NCBI GenBank assembly: GCA_937891735.1
Contig: CALAGR010000170.1
Coordinates: 1 to 37,597 of the forward strand
Length of the DNA stretch: 37,597 bases
Reading direction: 5' to 3'
Source of the DNA: an uncultured Pseudomonadota bacterium
GTDB lineage: Bacteria; Myxococcota_A; UBA796; UBA9615
Shown piece after piece: positions 16,091 through 24,552 of this stretch (position 1 is its first letter; each line of letters starts with the position of its first letter). The translations under genes were made by a program, and so were the position numbers. The notes under the pieces are model-generated. The model ran no database searches. It saw nothing but the letters and a program-made list of their open reading frames with translations, and had not been told where the DNA came from.

Positions 16091-17731
16091 ATGAGCCAGA
16101 CACCCCCGGCCGCAGATGTCGCTACACCGGCCGAGCGTGGCCGCCTTACCCTGCTGCGGCGGGTCCTCTTCTCGTTGCTCGCGCTGGTGACCTTCTTCCT
16201 CCTGTGCGAGGTCGCTCTCTTCGGCGTCTCCCGGATCGCGTACTACTTCACGGTAAGCCGTTACAACCCGGCGACGTCCCAGTCCGGCGAGGACGGGGCA
16301 CGCAAGTACCGGATTGTGACGTTCGGCGACTCGGTGACCGCTGGTCAGGGGACAGCGCCGCGCTACAGCTACCCGCGACAGCTCGAGGACCTGCTGAACA
16401 CGTCCAACGAGGGTGATCGCTTCGAGGTGATCAACAACGGCGTCTATGCGCTGAACAGCTCCCGCACTGCCGATCTCCTCCCAGGGTGGCTGGACGAGTT
16501 CCAGCCGGACCTCATCGTCGTGATGACCGGCTGCAACAACGCCTGGAACTACAACAACAGCCACCTCGAGCAGCTCGGCCTCTTGAACCGCAAACCATGG
16601 CAGATCCTGCTCAACAAGACCCGCACCTACCGCTTCCTTCGGGTGCTGATCAAGCGTCAGAAGGCGGGCTTCGGCATCGCTGAGGCGCAGCGCAACCTCA
16701 CCCCTGTGTTGCGCGACCAGATGAAGATCTCCGAGTCGGTGCGACCCGCCGTCGACCCCACTGCTCGCACCCTGGAACGTCAGCAGAGGATCTTCGATGA
16801 CGTGCAGGCTCTGAACCAGCTGCTGGAGCACGACCTCGGTGAGATCCTCAAGGTCACCCGAGCTCGGGGCGTGCAGCTCGTGGTGATGACCTACCCCTTT
16901 GTGCCGCCCTACCAGGACCATCGCGGGATCACCCGGCAGTTCACGCAGACCAACAAGCTCATCGGCGTCGACAACTACGGGGAGTTCCAGAAGATCAAGG
17001 CTGTCCGGCCCAACCTGAACCTGTTCAGCGCGGATCGCGGGCACCCCAACGCCACTGGCTATCGGGTCATGGCCGCGGCGATCCAGAAGGCGATGAGCGA
17101 GAACGCGAGTCACCTCGGGATCGAGATCGCGCCGCCGCCGGATCCGTTGGCTGACTTCAAGGATCCCGAGTACCTCGCTGCTCTGTACGAGGAGGTCAGG
17201 GCGAGCACGCTTCGTCCCGGGGCCGACGAGTACGTGTGGGAGACCCTGGGCCACGTGGCCGTGGAGATGGAGAGCTGGGAGGAGGCGAAGGCGGCCTTCC
17301 GAAAGGCATTCGAGGTCTCCGGCGGCGCACCGCAGTTCTACGAGTCCCTCGGCAACCTGATGGTGCAGCTGGGCGAGTGCGACGAGTTGGAGGCGCTTCG
17401 GGACGAGATGGCGGCCCAGCGTGGTGAACGCTCGGACATCCAGTTCCTCCTCGGCCTGTTCCGGCACGCGTGCGCAGAGGGTGGGCGAGCCGGACCAGCA
17501 GGGTGGGGCCAGGGAGGCGGCAACCGACGGGACGGTGCGACCGGTGGGCGTCCCGGCGACGGCGACCTTGGCCCCCCGCGCGGGACCGACGATGGCCAGG
17601 ACCGCAGCCCTCCGAGGCCTGGCCTCCCGGCTGGCTCCGATCCGAAGGACGGGGAGAGCCAGCAGTCCGAGGGTGGTGCCTCCGGGGATGACCAGTCGGG
17701 CGGGGGCGGCGGGCAGCCTCCGCTGCGTTGA
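16091..17731 (+). CDS. Membrane-anchored SGNH hydrolase with C-terminal TPR-like region and Gly-rich tail
   Basis: This 546-residue protein has a cytoplasmic leader, a transmembrane segment at about 24-48 and an SGNH domain: TFGDSVTAGQG (Ser81), NNGVYALNSSRTADLLPGW, VMTGCNNAWNYNN and DRGHPNATGYRVMA (Asp315, His318). Residues about 380-455 form TPR-like helical pairs (ETLGHVAVEMESWEEAKAAF, YESLGNLMVQLGECDELEAL). The last 70 residues are Gly/Pro/Asp/Arg-rich and disordered, unlike the rest; this could be a true tail or the result of a frameshift near 17480. The ATG at 16091 fits the preceding TACCAT box. An esterase or deacetylase for a cell-envelope glycan is the likely class; the substrate is unknown. 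Confidence 0.8.
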   Translation: MSQTPPAADVATPAERGRLTLLRRVLFSLLALVTFFLLCEVALFGVSRIAYYFTVSRYNPATSQSGEDGARKYRIVTFGDSVTAGQGTAPRYSYPRQLEDLLNTSNEGDRFEVINNGVYALNSSRTADLLPGWLDEFQPDLIVVMTGCNNAWNYNNSHLEQLGLLNRKPWQILLNKTRTYRFLRVLIKRQKAGFGIAEAQRNLTPVLRDQMKISESVRPAVDPTARTLERQQRIFDDVQALNQLLEHDLGEILKVTRARGVQLVVMTYPFVPPYQDHRGITRQFTQTNKLIGVDNYGEFQKIKAVRPNLNLFSADRGHPNATGYRVMAAAIQKAMSENASHLGIEIAPPPDPLADFKDPEYLAALYEEVRASTLRPGADEYVWETLGHVAVEMESWEEAKAAFRKAFEVSGGAPQFYESLGNLMVQLGECDELEALRDEMAAQRGERSDIQFLLGLFRHACAEGGRAGPAGWGQGGGNRRDGATGGRPGDGDLGPPRGTDDGQDRSPPRPGLPAGSDPKDGESQQSEGGASGDDQSGGGGGQPPLR

Positions 17732-17859
17732 GCCAGGGTCGCCGTGCTCCCTTTCGGTTGCCGGTTCAGCTCCCGAGTCTGGACTTTGGCGATCTGACGG
17801 CGAGGGCACCGACCTGCACTGCGGATCGGGGCCCTCGGCAGTTCTGGGCAGCGGCCTTG

Positions 17860-17882
17860 GTTCAGGCTTCAAGTGCCTGAAC
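17860..17882. terminator. Stem-loop after the SGNH gene, possible terminator
   Basis: GTTCAGGC and GCCTGAAC form a perfect 8-bp stem with a 7-nt loop, about 130 nt after the stop at 17731. It lacks a T-tract, so intrinsic termination is uncertain. Confidence 0.4.
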
Positions 17883-18031
17883 AATCCACCCGGAGCCGTG
17901 TCTGCAAGAGGGCTGAACGGTTACCGCCGATGGGGCGCCGGCTCAGGTGCCGTCGGAGCCTCCTGCGGACACGATGCCCCGTCTGCGACAGAGAGCCGAC
18001 CGCGCGGGCGCACCCAACCCTCGCTTCCTGC

Positions 18032-18037
18032 TAGGAT
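18032..18037 (+). promoter_or_regulatory. TAGGAT -10-like box for the 18044 gene
   Basis: The box ends 6 nt before the GTG start at 18044 and there is no Shine-Dalgarno site, predicting a leaderless message. Confidence 0.45.
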
Positions 18038-18043
18038 CGGCCG

Positions 18044-18856
18044 GTGTCTTACCTCGCGGACCCCATCTGTCGCCTTCTCCTCCCTCTCGTCCTGTCTTCC
18101 CTCCTCTGCGGGTGCCCTGCCCCGGCGAAGGAAGAGCGTCCGGCGAAGCCCACGGCCCAGGGAGAGGGCCTCGCAGTGGCCGCGGCGAAGCCCGCCATGG
18201 CCAAGCAGCGTCCTTGGACCGAGGTCGGTGACGAGGCCCTCGGAGAGGAGCTCACGTTCAACGCCGAGACCTCCGAGACTTGCTGCGGCGACGCCAGGTT
18301 CGAGTATGACGGCTCTCCAGCGAGGCTCTACATCGCCACGGTCGATTGCAAGGGGAAGGGCTGCGCCGACGCGATCAACCACGATGGGTGGATCGCGTAT
18401 CTGGGCAAGGGAGACATCGCCGTGCTGGCTCACCAGACCGGGGCAGGAGTCTACGGAGAGGAGCTGTGGCGAAGCGCTGAGAGCGTGCAGCGCACGTCCA
18501 CTGGGGTGACCCTGTCGGTGCCCGGGAAGCTCCTGCCCGGCGGAACCCTGCGCGTCTGGGCGGCGACCCGCGTCCCCACGAAGATCGGCAAGACGGCGAT
18601 TCCGGTGTTCCTCGATGATGGGTCGATTCCCTACCTGCGCGTCGAGACCGGCAGGCCTGCTCCGGTGCAGGAGCCCTGGGGCGTCACTGAAGACGAGGCC
18701 GTGCCGGCGCCGCCGGGGCGCCCCGCGGAGGCGGGCGTCGACGTTGGAGAAGAGCCCTGGGGCGTACTGCCCGACGGTGTGGAGGCCCCCCGGGGCGAGC
18801 CAGCCGCGGACAAGACGGATGTCACTCCGAGCACGGAGCCCGCCGGGGGCGACTGA
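18044..18856 (+). CDS. Uncharacterised lipoprotein, paralogue of the 22791 product
   Basis: This 270-residue lipoprotein (Cys24 in LLCGC) has one compact domain at about 60-205 and a Pro/Glu-rich tail with two PWGV repeats. The domain holds a vicinal Cys pair (ETCCGDARF), SPARLYIA, DIAVLAHQTGAGVYGEELW, LLPGGTLRVWAATR and IPVFLDDGSIPYL. The same landmarks occur in the same order in the 22791 product, so the two form a family that I do not recognise; the pattern looks like a beta-sandwich. The start is GTG 18044, the only start giving the signal peptide. It sits 64 nt ahead of the copper-monooxygenase operon and may be functionally linked, but no motif indicates an enzyme. Confidence 0.75.
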   Translation: MSYLADPICRLLLPLVLSSLLCGCPAPAKEERPAKPTAQGEGLAVAAAKPAMAKQRPWTEVGDEALGEELTFNAETSETCCGDARFEYDGSPARLYIATVDCKGKGCADAINHDGWIAYLGKGDIAVLAHQTGAGVYGEELWRSAESVQRTSTGVTLSVPGKLLPGGTLRVWAATRVPTKIGKTAIPVFLDDGSIPYLRVETGRPAPVQEPWGVTEDEAVPAPPGRPAEAGVDVGEEPWGVLPDGVEAPRGEPAADKTDVTPSTEPAGGD

Positions 18857-18903
18857 ACGCCCGAGCACCTGAGCAGACGTCCGCTACACTCGCCAGTGAT
18901 TCC

Positions 18904-18909
18904 AGGAGG
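18904..18909 (+). promoter_or_regulatory. Ribosome-binding site AGGAGG of the 18921 gene
   Basis: A full AGGAGG lies 11 nt before ATG 18921. A TACACT box at 18885-18890, 30 nt upstream of the start, fits a leadered promoter here, in contrast to the leaderless geometry at neighbouring genes. Confidence 0.55.
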
Positions 18910-18920
18910 ACAGCCCCCCG

Positions 18921-20306
18921 ATGACTGACGAGCACGCCCTCCCGGGCCACCACCGCCTGGTCGCCGTTGGGATCGTGATCGCGTTGCTCAGCGGCGTGGG
19001 CTGCGCCGCACCCGGAGAGGAGCAGCCGCCGGAGTCGGAGTCGGACGGACCAACCTGGCACCGGGACATCGCTCCGCTGGTCGCCACGCACTGTGTGCAC
19101 TGCCACAGCGAAGGCAACATGGCTCCCTTCAGCCTCCGCACCTACGCGGAGACAAAGGCGCTCGCGACATGGGTGGGGAACATCCTTCGGGCGGGGACGA
19201 TGCCCCCCTGGCAGCCGGAACCGGACGAGGCCTGCGAGGCCGAGATCCCCCTGCGCGACCAGACCTCGCTGGCCGATGACCAGATCGACACCTGGCGCGA
19301 CTGGGCCCGCGACGGCGCGCCCGAGGGCGACCCTGCCACCGCCGCTCCGGTGCCGGACCCCGTCGACCGATCCCTGTCGGATTGGACCAGGCGCATCGAG
19401 CGTCCGGCTCAGCTGGTATCGGAGGAGGGCGAGGGGTACCAGTGCTTCTTGTTGGATCCCGGGTTCGAGGAGACCACCTGGATCACCGCGGCACAGATCG
19501 AGCCGGACGCGCTCGATCTCCTGCACCACGTCTGGGTCTGGATCGTGCCCCCGGAGGAGGTGGCGGCGGTCGAGCTCCGCACCGCCGACGATGACAGCTT
19601 CGAGTGCTTCGGGACCTTCGGCATCGATCCGTGGCAGCTCGTGATGGTTTGGCTCCCGGACACGATGCCTCTCGAGCTGCCCCCCGGCTCGGGGCTCCGG
19701 GTCGAGCCGGGCTCCCGGATCGTGGAGCAGGTGCACTACCACGGCTGGGGTGGAGGAGGCACGGACTCCACGGGCGTGGCGCTGCGTACGACCACGGAGC
19801 AGCCGGCACGCACCGCCGAGTTCAGGTTCATCGGCAACGCCCCGAGCGCCCCGGTGCTGCAGCCTGGACCCAACGACGACGGCCCCCCGAGGTTCTTCGT
19901 TCCCGCCTTCGAGCGGCTGCACACGGAGTCGATGCGCGAGGAGATCGGAGCCGGCGAGGGCCCCTACGAGGTTTTCGGCGTGACGGCGCGCATGAACTCG
20001 GCGGGAGTGAATATCAGCGTGTCGATGGAGGACACCGAGGGGCAGTCCGCCTCCCTGCATCGCATCCGCGACTGGGACCTCGACTGGCAGCGGCAGTACA
20101 TGTACGACCTTGAACCGGGGGCTTTGCCCGTCCTGGGTCCCGGGGACACCGTGACCGTCGACTGTGAGTTCGACAACACAGTCTCCAACGTCCGGCTCCG
20201 CGAGCTGCTCCTGGAGTCCGGTCTCAGCGAGCCGGTCGACATGGAGCTGGGCAGCGGGCACCTGGACGAGATGTGCGTCGGCGTTCTCGGGTTGCTGGGG
20301 CCATGA
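18921..20306 (+). CDS. Cytochrome c-copper type II monooxygenase fusion (PHM-like), lipoprotein
   Basis: This 461-residue predicted lipoprotein (Cys28 in SGVGC) has a cytochrome c-like N-terminal domain: CVHCH at 58-62 binds heme and the Met in AGTMPPW (about 94) is a plausible distal ligand. The rest resembles ascorbate-dependent copper type II monooxygenases of the peptidylglycine alpha-hydroxylating family. LLHHVWVW (His202, His203) fits the first copper site, VEQVHYHGW (His272, His274) the second, and DEMCVG near the end (Met451) the Met ligand. Heme would deliver electrons to copper in the periplasm or outside the cell. The substrate is unknown. The gene has a strong ribosome-binding site, and its stop overlaps the next start as ATGA. 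Confidence 0.85.
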   Translation: MTDEHALPGHHRLVAVGIVIALLSGVGCAAPGEEQPPESESDGPTWHRDIAPLVATHCVHCHSEGNMAPFSLRTYAETKALATWVGNILRAGTMPPWQPEPDEACEAEIPLRDQTSLADDQIDTWRDWARDGAPEGDPATAAPVPDPVDRSLSDWTRRIERPAQLVSEEGEGYQCFLLDPGFEETTWITAAQIEPDALDLLHHVWVWIVPPEEVAAVELRTADDDSFECFGTFGIDPWQLVMVWLPDTMPLELPPGSGLRVEPGSRIVEQVHYHGWGGGGTDSTGVALRTTTEQPARTAEFRFIGNAPSAPVLQPGPNDDGPPRFFVPAFERLHTESMREEIGAGEGPYEVFGVTARMNSAGVNISVSMEDTEGQSASLHRIRDWDLDWQRQYMYDLEPGALPVLGPGDTVTVDCEFDNTVSNVRLRELLLESGLSEPVDMELGSGHLDEMCVGVLGLLGP

Positions 20307-21451
20307 TGGTTCGCCGGGCTCGAAGGGTGATCGTACTCAGCGGCTTCATGGTCGCCGCGGTGGGGGCCCTTGGGTGCCCGACGGACTCAGGTGACCCGGG
20401 CGTGACCCACGTGGGCTTGACGACCGCCGGAGACACCGTCGCCCTCACCCTCCTCGACGACGGCAGCTACAGCGTCGTCAACCGGGGCGCGGGCACCGAG
20501 GCCGCGGGGACGTGGGAGACGAGTTCGGGCGGGACCATGGACGGGTTCGTGCAGTTCGATGGCGATTCGAACCAGTCGGCCGCCCTCCTGCCGGATCGGC
20601 TACTGACGGGCGTGCTTCCGACAGGGACAGGGCGGTCGGAGTTGACCTGGGCTGTGTCGACGACGGCCGACGTGGACCTCCTCGATCAGCTCCAGCAAGG
20701 GAACTGGACGTGGATGCGGCTGCGGGAGGACGGGCAGCCCCTGGAGGACTATGGCTTCCTCAGCTTCGTGAGCGACCGTTTCTACATGTCGGTGCGGAGT
20801 TCGAGCGAGGGCGGTCCGGACTTCCTGCCCTGGGGGGAGAACCAGGTCGAGGAGGAGGAGGCCGACGTAGCGGGGACCTGGGCATTCGGCGAAGGCGACC
20901 ACCCGCAATCGCTGGTCCTGCACGGGGCCGATGGCGACTGGTCCGGGTACGGATGGCCGGGCTGGGGACTCGTGCTGCGGCCCCCCGACGAGCGTGGGAT
21001 CATCGTCGCGTTCTGGGCTCCGTACGGCCACAACCAGCTCTCGCTCTACGACGGCGTGCACCGGTTGATCGCGCAGCGGCTCGACGCCACCGGGTCGTTC
21101 GGTGACCCACGTCCCCACACGCTGGACATCTTCGGGACCGAGGCGGTCATGGCCCGATTCGCGGTGGATGGACAGCTCGAAGAACAGATCGATCTCAGCA
21201 CGCGCAGCCAGGTGTCCAACATAGGCAACCTGGTCTGGTGGACAGTCTCGGAGACGGAGCGCCTCATCGTCGGACAGGTCGGCGACTTCTCCTTCTTCTG
21301 GACCGCAGAGACCGTCAACACGGGACCGCCGCCAGGCGTGGCGCGCGGAGGAGGTGGCGACGACGACGACGACTCCGGGAATCCGGGCACGCCGCAGGCG
21401 CCGTCGGGCACGGACATGCTCTCCTTCGGAGTGGGCGCCCACTATCGTTAA
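20303..21451 (+). CDS. Uncharacterised lipoprotein in the copper-monooxygenase operon
   Basis: This 382-residue lipoprotein has Cys25 in GALGC. I do not recognise the family. The body appears mostly beta-strand, with many Trp and Gly residues (GNWTWMRLREDGQPLEDYG, GDWSGYGWPGWGLVL, NLVWWTVSETERLIVGQVG), suggesting a beta-propeller or jelly-roll. Near the C-terminus there is an acidic linker GGGGDDDDDSG. It starts at ATG 20303 in an ATGA overlap with the monooxygenase gene, so it is co-translated and may be a partner. An ATG immediately after (20306) is equally possible. Confidence 0.7.
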   Translation: MMVRRARRVIVLSGFMVAAVGALGCPTDSGDPGVTHVGLTTAGDTVALTLLDDGSYSVVNRGAGTEAAGTWETSSGGTMDGFVQFDGDSNQSAALLPDRLLTGVLPTGTGRSELTWAVSTTADVDLLDQLQQGNWTWMRLREDGQPLEDYGFLSFVSDRFYMSVRSSSEGGPDFLPWGENQVEEEEADVAGTWAFGEGDHPQSLVLHGADGDWSGYGWPGWGLVLRPPDERGIIVAFWAPYGHNQLSLYDGVHRLIAQRLDATGSFGDPRPHTLDIFGTEAVMARFAVDGQLEEQIDLSTRSQVSNIGNLVWWTVSETERLIVGQVGDFSFFWTAETVNTGPPPGVARGGGGDDDDDSGNPGTPQAPSGTDMLSFGVGAHYR

Positions 21452-21467
21452 TGAAGGAAGGAACTCG

Positions 21468-22256
21468 ATGGCTCCATTCAGTTCGATGAGGCTGTGTGCT
21501 GTGTCCGCGGCGCTGTTTGCAGCGGCGGGGGGCTGCGGCACGCCGGAGCCGGTGCCCGATGAAGCCCCGTGCGAAGCCGCGCCGCAGGTCAGCTGGAGCG
21601 ACGAGCAGCAGGCCCTGGCGCCGAATGATCGGGACCCGGTGAAGGTCGAGGAACTGAGGATCGCCTATTCGTGCCCCGATTTCCCGGCCAACGAGCTCGG
21701 GCTCGGCACCTTCTGCGGAAGCAACGCCGACTGCCCAGAGGCCGGCTCGATCTGCGTGCAGGGCGTGCTCGGCTGCGGTGCCGGCGTCTGCACAAAGACC
21801 TGCAGGATGGACCGGGAGTGCACGCTCGAGAACATCGACTACGACCCGCCGCCAACTCTGGTCTGCGTCATCGCCCAGGAACACCTGAGCGTCTGCATGC
21901 CCAGCGCGTGCCTGCCCCGGATCCCCGGATGGGACGAGACGTGTGGCCCCCTCAGCGGCGAAGCCGTGAACGACCTCGGGATCGGCAAGAAGTGCGATTC
22001 CCAAGACGACTGTCCTCCAGGGAGCCTCTGTCCGCTCAACGGCGCGGATCCGACGTGCAGCGCGCCGTGCGAGGTCGACTCCGACTGTGGCCCCAGCGCA
22101 GCCTGCACCTGCGTCGACAACCCGGACTGCACCCAGGAGTTCTTCGTCTGCGCGCCGGAAGTCGGTTGCGCGGACTCGGTGCGCCACCATCACTGTCGCG
22201 GCTATGGGATCCCCCCGCGTGATCACGAGTTCGCATGCGGCGGGGACCACCACTAG
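21468..22256 (+). CDS. Cys-rich, His-tailed lipoprotein
   Basis: This 262-residue lipoprotein has Cys23 in AAGGC. About 28 Cys are arranged as small disulfide-knot repeats of the CxSxxDCPxGxxC type (CGSNADCPEAGSIC, CDSQDDCPPGSLC, CEVDSDCGPSAAC). The tail is His-rich (VRHHHC, ending CGGDHH). Such Cys modules are common in exported proteins of myxobacteria. Given the copper monooxygenase 1.2 kb upstream, a metal-binding role is a reasonable but unproven inference. The start ATG 21468 is preceded by GAAGGAAGG, a good ribosome-binding site, and lies 16 nt after the upstream stop. It is the last gene of the operon. Confidence 0.75.
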   Translation: MAPFSSMRLCAVSAALFAAAGGCGTPEPVPDEAPCEAAPQVSWSDEQQALAPNDRDPVKVEELRIAYSCPDFPANELGLGTFCGSNADCPEAGSICVQGVLGCGAGVCTKTCRMDRECTLENIDYDPPPTLVCVIAQEHLSVCMPSACLPRIPGWDETCGPLSGEAVNDLGIGKKCDSQDDCPPGSLCPLNGADPTCSAPCEVDSDCGPSAACTCVDNPDCTQEFFVCAPEVGCADSVRHHHCRGYGIPPRDHEFACGGDHH

Positions 22257-22790
22257 AGCGCCGATCAGTCTGCGGCCAGCAGGTCCAGTGGGGAGGGCAA
22301 GTGGCCGGACGGCGCTGCTGGGGCGGTCATCGGACCTCAGATCTTGAATGTTGAGGATCGACGGGATCGTCGTGCTGTGAGAGCGGGCGGTCGTGCCCCA
22401 GGGACGATGTGGAGCAACCCGCCGCTGCCGGCGAGCCCAGAGGATTCACTCCGGGCGCGTGCTTACACCCGCCAAAGATCGTCACGCGTCGCTACGGGCT
22501 CCGTCAGGTTCCGCTCCACCGAGCGAACCCCGACCGCGCAGCTCGTCGCGATCCGCTTGTGCGAGGCACCGCCCATCGCCATGAAGTGCACCTCGAGTCT
22601 CGTCATCACGTCGATCACCGGGTGGGTCTCCTGGGTGGAGAACGCCATCTACCGGAGACCCGGGAAGGTGGATGGCGGGAAGTGACCCGCCAGAATTTCT
22701 GGATCCGAACCCGCCTGATTAATCGGACTCCGCAGCGCGAGCCTCGGCCCCTCGGTATCGTATTGCCCGTCTACGAAGAGGGAGGACGAC
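22257..22790. other. Intergenic region with a transposase fragment and promoter elements
   Basis: Within these 534 bases the only protein-like segment is the IS21-like remnant at 22463-22648 on the minus strand. TATCGT at 22756-22761 and GGAGG at 22781-22785 form a leadered promoter/ribosome-binding set for the next gene. The rest has no recognised feature. Confidence 0.45.
22463..22648 (-). pseudogene. IS21-like transposase N-terminal fragment
   Basis: The 61-codon frame reads TQETHPVIDVMTRLEVHF, then SHKRIATSCAVGVRSVERNL, a helix-turn-helix start like that of IstA-type transposases. It ends at a stop with no catalytic domain in any frame downstream. The exact family is uncertain. Confidence 0.5.
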
Positions 22791-23462
22791 GTGTCAACCA
22801 GTGAAGGGTACATCTGGGTCGGCGCGACGGCGGCGTTGCTGCTCCTGGGCTGCGGGGGCGGCGACACGGCGGCGACTGGCGATCCGACGCCCGCCGGACC
22901 GGACGACGAAGCGGGAGGCACCGAAGCCGACCGATGGACGGTTCAATTCGAGCTGGAGCTCACGACCAGCCTCGTGGCGGAGGTGACGACCACAGAAGGC
23001 TGCTGTGGGGGGCTCAGCGAACCCGAAGGATCCCCCGCGCGCCTGTATCTCGCTCCTCCCCAGGGTGCGGGATACCTGCTCTTCCTGGGGCAGGACGACG
23101 CAGCGGTCCTCGCGGCCCAGACCAGCCCCGGCGTCTACGACCGCGAGCTCTTCCGATCGGCCGAGCCGGCTCCCCGAAACGACTCGACGGTCACCCTGAC
23201 GATTCCGGCGGATGTGCTGCCTGGAGGCGACCTGAGGATCTGGGCGGCGACGCGATCCGACACAACCGTGGGGGGCAAGGAGCTCTCTCTCAAGCTCGAG
23301 GATGGAACGATTCCCTGCGCGATCCTGCACACCGGCAAGCCTGCGGAAGCCTCGGTGGTCCCCCCTCCTCCGGGCACCCCACCCTCCAGCGGCGAGCCGA
23401 CGATCCCGAGGACCACAGGGGGCCCAGGGGACGAACCGCCCACCGCCTCGAAGCCTCTCTGA
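22791..23462 (+). CDS. Uncharacterised lipoprotein, paralogue of the 18044 product
   Basis: This 223-residue lipoprotein (Cys21 in LLLGC) has a single domain carrying the same landmarks as the 18044 product: a CC pair (TTEGCCGGLSEP), SPARLYLAP, DAAVLAAQTSPGVYDRELF, VLPGGDLRIWAATR and LSLKLEDGTIPCAIL. The tail is Pro-rich. The start is GTG 22791, with GGAGG 5 nt upstream; no ATG is available before the signal peptide. It stands alone between the transposase fragment and a convergent gene. The function is unknown. Confidence 0.75.
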   Translation: MSTSEGYIWVGATAALLLLGCGGGDTAATGDPTPAGPDDEAGGTEADRWTVQFELELTTSLVAEVTTTEGCCGGLSEPEGSPARLYLAPPQGAGYLLFLGQDDAAVLAAQTSPGVYDRELFRSAEPAPRNDSTVTLTIPADVLPGGDLRIWAATRSDTTVGGKELSLKLEDGTIPCAILHTGKPAEASVVPPPPGTPPSSGEPTIPRTTGGPGDEPPTASKPL

Positions 23463-23503
23463 GCCACCCGGTCGGAGCCTCTAGCGCTCCCGGCGCAAAA
23501 GGA

Positions 23504-24541
23504 CTACCTGGTGGGCAGCGTCGGCACCAGCGCGTCGAAGCGCGTCGCCGCCAGCCCCGACGGATCCTCTTCCAGCTGCGCGAACGTCACCCGGGCCTGC
23601 TGCACCGCCCCCGTCACGTCGTGGTACGGCAGCACCCCCCGCGAGCTGTTCTTGAACCCATCGGGCGCTGAGTCCGAGCCCCACAGGCCCCGCACGCCGT
23701 CCCGCACTCCCCGGGACTCCTGGTGCACCAGCGTGCCGCAGCCCAGGTTGGGCGGCCAGCCGGTCTGATCCATCGGCGGGCACGAAAACCACAGGAAGCG
23801 CGCCCCGGGGTGCTCCCGGGCGATGGTGAGGACCGTGTCCACGAGGGTCGGGTCGAGGCGCGGGCTGGCCTGGAAGTGCAGCAGCATCTGGCGCTCGTCC
23901 AGCAGGTCGTAGATCGCCTCCATCGTGGCGCTGCGCGGCGCGTGCTTGATGGGCAGGTGCACATGCTGCAGCTCCACCTCGCCGACGCCGCCGTACCAGC
24001 CCGTGTCGAGCCGCTCACGCACGTAGTCGATGGACGCCGGATCGTCCGGATCGAAGGCGTACACCAACGGCACGAGGCGCGGACACAGGGCAGCGATGTC
24101 GGCCCAAGACACCTCCATGGCCCGCACCGCCCGCAGGAAGCCGGCGTGCTCGAACAGCCCGGGCGCGTGATCCGGCTGCAGCAGAGCGCGCTGCACCCCG
24201 GACGCGTTCATCTCCTTCAGGAGCGCGATGGCGAAGGCCGACTGGTCGTTCTCCATGGCCGTGTGCACGTGGGAGTCGTTGATCAGGCCCGTCCACGGAG
24301 CGTCCTGGGGTGCAGCGGGCGTCTGGGCGCACAGGTCGCGGATCTGGGCCTGCTGCTCTGCCGTGATCCGAAGCAACCCCGAGGCTCCGCGTCGCTGCTC
24401 GGGGCCTTCCTCGTGCACGACGGTCGGCGCAGGGGTCGGCGGCGCAGGGGGAGCCGCACAGCTCGCCCCAAACAGCCCGACGGCAGCTGCCGCCCACATC
24501 CGCCGCAGTGGGCGAACCGCCATGCGTAGCCAGGGAACCAT
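23504..24541 (-). CDS. Amidohydrolase-like (TIM-barrel metallohydrolase) lipoprotein
   Basis: This 345-residue protein has a lipoprotein signal (Cys28 in FGASC) and a metal-dependent amidohydrolase fold. DSHVHT (His91, His93) is the strand-1 metal site. Later landmarks are VPLVYAFDPDDP, VGEVELQHVHLP, LLHFQASPRLDP, REHPGARFLWFSCPP and GSDSAPDG near the end, as in the Amidohydro_2 class. It would act at the cell surface or in the periplasm; the substrate is unknown. The start at 24541 is supported by a GAGGAG ribosome-binding site 5 nt upstream, better than internal Met7 or Met15. It is monocistronic, convergent with the 22791 gene and divergent from the SGNH gene at 24735. Confidence 0.8.
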   Translation of the reverse strand: MVPWLRMAVRPLRRMWAAAAVGLFGASCAAPPAPPTPAPTVVHEEGPEQRRGASGLLRITAEQQAQIRDLCAQTPAAPQDAPWTGLINDSHVHTAMENDQSAFAIALLKEMNASGVQRALLQPDHAPGLFEHAGFLRAVRAMEVSWADIAALCPRLVPLVYAFDPDDPASIDYVRERLDTGWYGGVGEVELQHVHLPIKHAPRSATMEAIYDLLDERQMLLHFQASPRLDPTLVDTVLTIAREHPGARFLWFSCPPMDQTGWPPNLGCGTLVHQESRGVRDGVRGLWGSDSAPDGFKNSSRGVLPYHDVTGAVQQARVTFAQLEEDPSGLAATRFDALVPTLPTR

Positions 24542-24546
24542 GTGAA

Positions 24547-24552
24547 CTCCTC
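24547..24552 (-). promoter_or_regulatory. Ribosome-binding site of the amidohydrolase gene
   Basis: GAGGAG on the minus strand, 5 nt before ATG 24541, decides the start among three in-frame Met codons. Confidence 0.6.

Larger units (their letters stand above)
17732..18043. other. Intergenic region with one hairpin and a promoter box
   Basis: There are 312 bases without a convincing ORF. A hairpin lies at 17860-17882 and a TAGGAT box at 18032-18037. Nothing else was recognised on either strand. Confidence 0.5.

Noticed and set aside
15860-17884. Minus-strand open frame over the SGNH-TPR gene with a hydrophobic stretch opposite its tail
   Set aside because: No start, signal or domain; the plus strand holds intact SGNH motifs. 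Noted only as part of the odd tail.
23483-23500. Short GGAGC/GCTCC hairpin between the convergent genes at 23462 and 23504
   Set aside because: Only a 5-bp stem, within chance expectation at this GC content.
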